Origin: Halorubrum sp. BV1
Lineage (GTDB): Archaea; Halobacteriota; Halobacteria; Halobacteriales; Haloferacaceae
NCBI RefSeq assembly: GCF_000746205.1
Contig: NZ_JQKV01000001.1
Span: 174,814 to 238,813, forward strand
Length of the DNA stretch: 64,000 nucleotides
Direction: 5' to 3'
The translations under genes were made by a program, and so were the position numbers. The notes under the pieces are model-generated. The model worked only from the letters and a program-made list of their open reading frames with translations. It did not search any database and was not told the DNA's origin. Positions 59,514 through 64,000 of the stretch are shown here, piece by piece (within the stretch, counting starts at the first letter, position 1; every line of letters starts with the position of its first letter).

Positions 59514-60536
59514 ATGCAAACCCACATCGTGCCGGTCGGCTTCGATTACGACCGCATGATCGCCCCGCTCATCCGGGACCAGTTCGACGTCGACCGGGTG
59601 ATCCTCTTGGAGGGGACGGTCGGCAGCGAGGCCAACGTGGAGTACTCGCGGAACATTGCCCGGAAGCTCGAACAGGATTTCACGAACTTACTCGGCGCGG
59701 AGACCGTCCGCGAGCGGCTGACCGACGTGTACGACTACGACGCCGCCTTCGAACGCGCCTTCGACCTGATCAACGCGGAGCTTGACGGCGGCGCGAACGG
59801 CGACGTGAGCGCGGACGACGCCACCGATAACGGCGAGGTGACCACAGACGCCGCGAGCGGCGACGACCGAGAGGTGTGGGTGAACCTCTGTTCGATGCCG
59901 CGTCCGGTCTCGTTCGCGTTCGCGACCGCCGCCCACTCGATCATGGTCGAGCGGCAGGACGACCGCGACCGGATCCACACCTACTACACCGCCCCCGAGA
60001 AGTACCTCGAAACGGAACTCGCGGAGGAGCTGCGAGCCAACCGGGACCTGCTCGAAGAACTGCTTGCGGAGCGCAACGGCGAGGACGGCACGGCCGAAAC
60101 CGGGAACGAGACCTCCGGCGTCGACACCGGTCGAATCGCGGACCGGCTCGCGACGACGACGGAGTTACTCTCCGAGTTCGACGAGCGGGGAACGACCATC
60201 GGCGCGAAGCGCATCGGCGACACCCACGTCATCGAGCTGCCCGTCGCCTCTTTCCAGAACGTCAAGCCCTTCGAGGAACTCGTCTTGTTCACCCTCGGCG
60301 AGCACGGCGAGTTCGCCTCCGTCTCCGAACTGGCCGAGACGCTCGCGGCCGACCTCAACGAGGAGTACACGGACTCGTTCCGCTCGAAGGTGATCTACAA
60401 CGTCGACCGCCTCGGTCCCGGCGGAAAAGGCTACATCGAGCGCGAGGAGCGCGGGAAGTCCTACCGGACGACGCTCTCGCGGATCGGCGAGCTGTGGGTC
60501 CGCGCCCACGCCGACGACGACCGCGATCTGGCGTGA
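59514..60536 (+). CDS. HFX_2341/DUF6293-type regulator, target of the element
   Basis: 340 aa. The N-terminal alpha/beta domain (MQTHIVPVGFDYDRMIAPLI, then DQFDVDRVILLEGTVGSEAN, NLCSMPRPVSFAFATAAHSIM, IHTYYTAPEKYL) has the look of a CARF-like ligand-binding Rossmann fold as in Csa3-type regulators. A hydrophilic linker (about 90-120 and 200-235) leads to a C-terminal winged-helix region (ELVLFTLGEHGEFASVSELAETLA, SFRSKVIYNVDRLGPGGKGYI, then EREERGKSYRTTLSRIG). It belongs to the group haloarchaeal annotations call HFX_2341 family transcriptional regulators. The integrated element ends inside its first 14 codons, restoring them exactly. Confidence 0.85.
   Translation: MQTHIVPVGFDYDRMIAPLIRDQFDVDRVILLEGTVGSEANVEYSRNIARKLEQDFTNLLGAETVRERLTDVYDYDAAFERAFDLINAELDGGANGDVSADDATDNGEVTTDAASGDDREVWVNLCSMPRPVSFAFATAAHSIMVERQDDRDRIHTYYTAPEKYLETELAEELRANRDLLEELLAERNGEDGTAETGNETSGVDTGRIADRLATTTELLSEFDERGTTIGAKRIGDTHVIELPVASFQNVKPFEELVLFTLGEHGEFASVSELAETLAADLNEEYTDSFRSKVIYNVDRLGPGGKGYIEREERGKSYRTTLSRIGELWVRAHADDDRDLA
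59520..59554. repeat. attR: right 35-bp direct repeat
   Basis: Identical to 54279-54313. It encodes residues 3-14 of the regulator at 59514, so the crossover core is coding sequence that is preserved on integration. Confidence 0.9.
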
Positions 60537-60631
60537 ACCGGTGATATCCGACGACACAGGCGCGCCGGACACACCGGCCGGGGTCTGAGACGGGCGTTCT
60601 CTCGGCGATCCGGAGTGCCGTGACCGCCCGC

Positions 60632-60638
60632 TTTTTAC
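60632..60638 (+). promoter_or_regulatory. TATA-like box of cofH
   Basis: TTTTTAC, 25-31 nt before the cofH ATG. Confidence 0.5.
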
Positions 60639-60662
60639 CCGTGGGACGGGGACAGTTACGGG

Positions 60663-62105
60663 ATGACTTCGGCCGGCGACTCCGATGCGACTCCGGGCGA
60701 CTCCGACGGCGGAGCCGCCGCCATCGATGCGGATGAGTTCGACTTCGCCGACCCCTCGACCGACCAGTCGTTTGAGAACGCGCTCGCGAAGGCCCGCGGC
60801 GGAACGCGGCTCACCGTCGACGACGCGGTCGAACTGCTCGCGACGGGGACGGACCGAGACGGGATCGATCCGGTCCGCAAGGAGGCCGTGTTGGAGGCCG
60901 CAGACCGGCGACGACGCGAGGCGGTCGGCGACGAGGTGACGTTCGTCGCCAACATCAACAACAACGTCACCACGGCCTGTAACACCGGCTGTCTGTTCTG
61001 TAACTTCAAGGACTCCGCTCACGCCTTCGAGGCCGACAGCGACGTCGACCACGCGGGGTTCACCAAGACCCCCGCGGAGTCGAAGGCGGTAGTCGAGGAC
61101 GCGCTCGACATGGGCGTCTACGAGGTGTGTTCGGTCTCCGGGCTTCACCCCGCGCTGGCGCTCGACGCGGAACACCACGAGATCCTCGCCGCCTACGACG
61201 ACCCGGCGAGCGAGGTGAACTACACGCCGCCGGACAGCTACGCCACCGATCCGGGCACCTACGTCGAACAGATCGAGGCGATGTCGGTCGGCGGGATCCA
61301 CGTCCACTCGATGACGCCGGAAGAGGCGTACCACGCCAAACGCGGCACCGACTGGACGTACGAGGACGTGTACCGCGATCTCTCCGCGGCGGGGCTCGAC
61401 TCCGCGCCGGGAACCGCCGCGGAGATCCTCGTCGATGAGGTCCGCGATGTGATCTGTCCGGGGAAGATCGGCACCGACGACTGGGTGGCGGCGATGGAGG
61501 GCGCGGTGGCGGCCGGCCTCGACGTGACCTCCACGATGATGTACGGCCACGTCGAGACGGTCGAACACCGTGCCGAGCACCTCGGCGTGATCCGCGACCT
61601 GCAGGACCGCACCGGCGGGATCACGGAGTTCGTCCCCCTCTCGTTCATTCACCAGAACACGCCGCTGTACCGACACGGCGTCGTGGACGGCGGCGCGTCG
61701 CGCGCCGAAGACGAACTGGTCGTCGCGGTCGCCCGCCTCTTTTTGGACAACGTCGACCACGTGCAGGCCTCGTGGGTCAAATCGGGCGACGCACACGGCC
61801 TCAAGCTCCTCAACTGCGGTGCCGACGACTTCATGGGAACCATCCTCTCCGAGGAGATCACGAAGCGGGCCGGCGGCGAGTACGGCGAGTACCGCTCGTT
61901 CGACGACTACGTCGAGATGATCACGGCGATCGGTCGGACGCCGGTCGAACGCTCGACCGACTACCGCACGCGTCGGCGTCTCGACCCCGACGACGGTCCG
62001 CACGGCCCGAAGCTCGGTCCGCGGGCCGACGGCACGCCACTCCTGTCTGACGGCTCGTCTGCGGGCGGCGAATCGAGTGCCAAATCCGCCGAGGCGGACG
62101 ACTGA
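60663..62105 (+). CDS. cofH: FO synthase subunit 2 (CofH)
   Basis: 480 aa. A radical SAM enzyme that joins tyrosine-derived hydroxybenzyl to 5-amino-6-ribitylaminouracil on the way to the deazaflavin FO of coenzyme F420. The cluster motif CNTGCLFC (Cys106, Cys110, Cys113) follows NINNNVTTA. GGIHVHSMTPEEAYHAKRG and SWVKSGDAHGLKLLNCGADDFMG are CofH-type stretches. The first 35 residues and the last 40 are acidic haloarchaeal extensions. The partner CofG is not in the window. Confidence 0.94.
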   Translation: MTSAGDSDATPGDSDGGAAAIDADEFDFADPSTDQSFENALAKARGGTRLTVDDAVELLATGTDRDGIDPVRKEAVLEAADRRRREAVGDEVTFVANINNNVTTACNTGCLFCNFKDSAHAFEADSDVDHAGFTKTPAESKAVVEDALDMGVYEVCSVSGLHPALALDAEHHEILAAYDDPASEVNYTPPDSYATDPGTYVEQIEAMSVGGIHVHSMTPEEAYHAKRGTDWTYEDVYRDLSAAGLDSAPGTAAEILVDEVRDVICPGKIGTDDWVAAMEGAVAAGLDVTSTMMYGHVETVEHRAEHLGVIRDLQDRTGGITEFVPLSFIHQNTPLYRHGVVDGGASRAEDELVVAVARLFLDNVDHVQASWVKSGDAHGLKLLNCGADDFMGTILSEEITKRAGGEYGEYRSFDDYVEMITAIGRTPVERSTDYRTRRRLDPDDGPHGPKLGPRADGTPLLSDGSSAGGESSAKSAEADD

Positions 62106-62194
62106 GGCGGACCGACGCATGCCCGCGTCCGCGTTTCCGAACCGCGATGTCGGGACCTGCTATCGCCTCCCACGAGGACAACCAATCGCCACGC

Positions 62195-62202
62195 TTTATT
62201 AA
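62195..62202 (+). promoter_or_regulatory. TATA box of hpt
   Basis: TTTATTAA, 21-28 nt before the hpt ATG. Confidence 0.65.
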
Positions 62203-62222
62203 CCGCCCCGAGTACCGGCGAC

Positions 62223-62792
62223 ATGGACCAGTTGCGGCAGTCGCTCCTCGACGCGCCGATCATCGAGAAAGGCGAGTATCAGTACTTCGTCCACCCGATA
62301 AGCGACGGCGTCCCGATGCTCGAACCGGAGCTGCTCCGGGAGATCGTCATCCGGATCATCCGGAAGGCGGAACTCGAGAACGTCGACAAGATCGTCACGC
62401 CCGCCGCGATGGGGATCCACATCTCCACCGCGCTCTCTCTCATGACCGACATCCCGCTCGTCGTCATCCGCAAGCGGCAGTACGGCCTCGACGGCGAGGT
62501 GCCGCTGTTCCAGGAGACGGGGTACTCCGAGTCTGAGATGTACATCAACGACGTCGAGGAGGGCGACCGCGTGCTCGTGTTAGACGACGTGCTCTCGACC
62601 GGCGGCACGATGAAGGCGATCTTAGACGCGCTCACCGACGAGGTCGGCGCGGACGTCGTCGACGTCGTGGCCGTGATCAAGAAGGCGGGCGAAAACGAGC
62701 TCGACGACACCGACTACAACGTGAAGACGCTGATCAACGTCACCGTCGAGGACGGCGAGGTCGTGATCGTCGACGCCCAAGGCGACGAGTAG
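62223..62792 (+). CDS. hpt: purine phosphoribosyltransferase (HGPRTase-like)
   Basis: 189 aa. Salvages hypoxanthine/guanine or adenine with PRPP. The PRPP-binding loop VLVLDDVLSTGGTMKAIL is intact. The N terminus (MDQLRQSLLDAPIIEKGEYQ) and GIHISTALSLMTDIPLVVIRK place it in the archaeal Hpt/Apt-like family rather than bacterial HPRT. Base specificity cannot be settled from sequence. Monocistronic with a leaderless promoter. Confidence 0.92.
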   Translation: MDQLRQSLLDAPIIEKGEYQYFVHPISDGVPMLEPELLREIVIRIIRKAELENVDKIVTPAAMGIHISTALSLMTDIPLVVIRKRQYGLDGEVPLFQETGYSESEMYINDVEEGDRVLVLDDVLSTGGTMKAILDALTDEVGADVVDVVAVIKKAGENELDDTDYNVKTLINVTVEDGEVVIVDAQGDE

Positions 62793-62946
62793 CCCCAGTT
62801 CGAAACCCGGCGCGCGCTCTCGAACGGACCTCTCGCGGTGCAGCGCTCTGTTTGTGCCGACGGTTGACGCCGGGAACGACACCGACGGCTCGAAGAGTCG
62901 ACACGTGAATCGAATGTATTTTACGCCGCGACAGAGTATTGTGTAT

Positions 62947-63354
62947 ATGAGTAAAAACAACGCAATACAACCGGACGGCGCGATACAGTGGCCCGACAAT
63001 CTCGCCGGCTACGTTGCGATACTGATGGCTCTCGTCACCGGTCTCATCCACCTCGCGGCGACGACGAGAGCGATCGAAATGAGCGTCGTGCTGGCCGTCT
63101 TGTTCGTGCTCAACGGGTTGGGATTTCTAGGTGGGGCCGCGCTGTATCTCACCCGGTTCTGGCGGCGACAGCTGTTTCTCGTCGCTGCGGTGTACTCGGT
63201 CGTGACGATTCTCGCGCTGTTTCCGTTCCGCGGCTGGGGCATCGAGGCGTTCTACATGAACGGGGCGATCAACCCGATAGTCGTCATCACGAAAGCCGCC
63301 GAGGCGGTGTTAGCTGTCGTTTCGGTCCAGCTGTATCGCAGCGTCGACAAGTAG
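62947..63354 (+). CDS. small four-helix membrane protein
   Basis: 135 aa. Four hydrophobic segments (LAGYVAILMALVTGLIHLAA, MSVVLAVLFVLNGLGFLGGAAL, FLVAAVYSVVTILALFPF, INPIVVITKAAEAVLAVVSV) with very short loops. Frequently seen haloarchaeal arrangement, but I do not recognise a functional family. An A/T-rich GTATTTTA stretch lies about 30 nt before the ATG. Confidence 0.78.
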   Translation: MSKNNAIQPDGAIQWPDNLAGYVAILMALVTGLIHLAATTRAIEMSVVLAVLFVLNGLGFLGGAALYLTRFWRRQLFLVAAVYSVVTILALFPFRGWGIEAFYMNGAINPIVVITKAAEAVLAVVSVQLYRSVDK

Positions 63355-63493
63355 TCGACCGCGTTGACGACGGCGGGAGCAGCCCGACGGGCCATCCGCC
63401 AATTCGGCATCACAAACGGGGTCCGTACGGACCCCAACGACGCCACTACGAGAAGACACAACATACATGAGAATCAGTTCGCTTTTATGACCC

Positions 63494-63874
63494 ATGTCTG
63501 AACAAACGCTGTACGAACGTCTGGGAGGTCACGAGGGAATTCGCGCCGTGGTCGATGATTTCTACGACAGGTTGCTGGCAGACGATGCGTTGGGACCGTT
63601 TTTTGAGACCGCGGACATGGAGAAACTCCGTCGAACGCAGACGGAGTACCTGTGCGAGGCGGCGGGCGGCCCGGAGACGTACGACGCCGAACCCATCCGT
63701 GAGGCCCACTTACACGTTCCGTTTACCCCGGAGCACATCCAGCGAGCGGTCGAGTTGTTACACGAGAGTTTGGACGCCTTCGATGTGCCTGCCGAAGACG
63801 CGGACGCCGTCGTTCAGGCGGTTGCCAGGTACGAAGAAGCGTTGCTGGCACGACCGGGCGACGAAACGGAGTGA
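63494..63874 (+). CDS. group I truncated haemoglobin
   Basis: 126 aa. TLYERLGGHEGIRAVVDDFYDRLLADDALGPFF is the trHbN-type start. The proximal haem His should be the one in REAHLHVPFTPEH, and the B-helix Phe-Tyr pair (DDFYDRLL) provides the distal Tyr typical of NO- or O2-handling trHbs. Length and helices are complete. Likely role: nitric oxide detoxification or oxygen binding, from the family. Confidence 0.93.
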   Translation: MSEQTLYERLGGHEGIRAVVDDFYDRLLADDALGPFFETADMEKLRRTQTEYLCEAAGGPETYDAEPIREAHLHVPFTPEHIQRAVELLHESLDAFDVPAEDADAVVQAVARYEEALLARPGDETE

Positions 63875-63937
63875 GCGCGGAGAGCGCTCGATTCTCCACG
63901 AGGCGGATACGCCGTTGTCGCTGCGTGCCGAGCGGAT

Positions 63938-64000
63938 CTAGATAGTGTCGTAATCTTCGCGGAACGTTTCGAGCGTCGCGGCGAGCACGCCGATGACGAT
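63938..64000 (-). CDS. 3' end of a minus-strand gene cut by the window edge
   Basis: The last 20 codons read IVIGVLAATLETFREDYDTI followed by TAG. The composition (short hydrophobic strand, then acidic helix) looks coding, but too little is visible to name a family. Convergent with the haemoglobin gene. Confidence 0.45.
   Translation of the reverse strand: MVIGVLAATLETFREDYDTI

Larger units (their letters stand above)
54279..59554. mobile_element. integrated element of about 5.24 kb in the 5' end of a regulator gene
   Basis: Bounded by perfect 35-bp direct repeats. Contents in order: tyrosine integrase (frameshifted) next to attL, a 0.5-kb stretch without genes, a minus-strand primase-like gene with a frameshift and in-frame TAG codons, a 46-aa orphan protein, an FkbM methyltransferase, and a gene-poor right end that supplies a promoter to the regulator. 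Base composition is visibly less GC-rich than on either side, especially in the methyltransferase. Integrase plus primase without capsid genes suggests an integrated small plasmid or a satellite-like element. The lesions suggest it can no longer excise unaided. Confidence 0.85.

Overview
The window looks like chromosome of a haloarchaeon, most probably Halorubrum or a close relative in the Haloferacales. The DNA is GC-rich with strong G/C third positions. The proteins are acidic. The gene families (halocyanin, bacterio-opsin-activator-type HTH regulator, DUF2070, DUF63, DUF420, DUF4212, archaeal GatE, TFS, CofH, Mrp-type antiporter) are archaeal and largely haloarchaeal. Most first genes of operons have a TATA-like T/A-rich box about 23-34 nt before the start codon and no Shine-Dalgarno, the pattern of leaderless mRNAs. 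Internal genes of the long antiporter operon instead carry GGAGGTG.

Layout. 1-16 kb is housekeeping: MBL hydrolase, RqcH/NEMF, purF, a membrane-anchored halocyanin, DUF420, tRNA-Leu(GAG), gatE, a DUF2070 plus GT4 glycosyltransferase pair, then nnr (NAD(P)HX repair), moaC, DUF2209 and hflX. 16-25 kb is an acetate module: two acetyl-CoA synthetases around a Bat-type regulator that carries a tyrosine-recombinase-like N-terminal region, followed by a DUF4212 plus sodium:solute symporter pair and a universal stress protein. 25-31 kb holds a cold-shock protein, SDR, FAH-family enzyme, PAS histidine kinase, a second MBL hydrolase and a DUF1405 membrane protein. 31-39.6 kb is one type IV pilus-like operon: secretion ATPase, PilC-like platform and five overlapping genes for proteins with a single pilin-like N-terminal hydrophobic segment. 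39.6-44.6 kb holds tfs, DUF63, beta-carbonic anhydrase, a Tat lipoprotein and coaBC. 44.8-54.2 kb is an Mrp/Mnh cation:proton antiporter operon of nine genes, with three large NuoL/M/N-like subunits; one of these contains a His/Asp-rich heptad repeat.

The most unusual region is 54.28-59.55 kb. A lower-GC element of about 5.24 kb is bounded by identical 35-bp direct repeats. The right repeat is the first codons of an intact HFX_2341/DUF6293-type regulator gene; the left repeat is the amputated original start. The element therefore appears to have integrated at the 5' end of a protein gene and to have supplied a replacement promoter and start. It carries a tyrosine integrase (frameshifted), an archaeal plasmid-type primase (one frameshift and in-frame TAG codons), a small orphan protein and a very AT-rich FkbM methyltransferase cargo gene. 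The core genes look decayed, so the element is probably immobile now.

The window ends with cofH (coenzyme F420 precursor synthesis), a purine phosphoribosyltransferase, a small membrane protein, a truncated haemoglobin and the 3' end of a further minus-strand gene.
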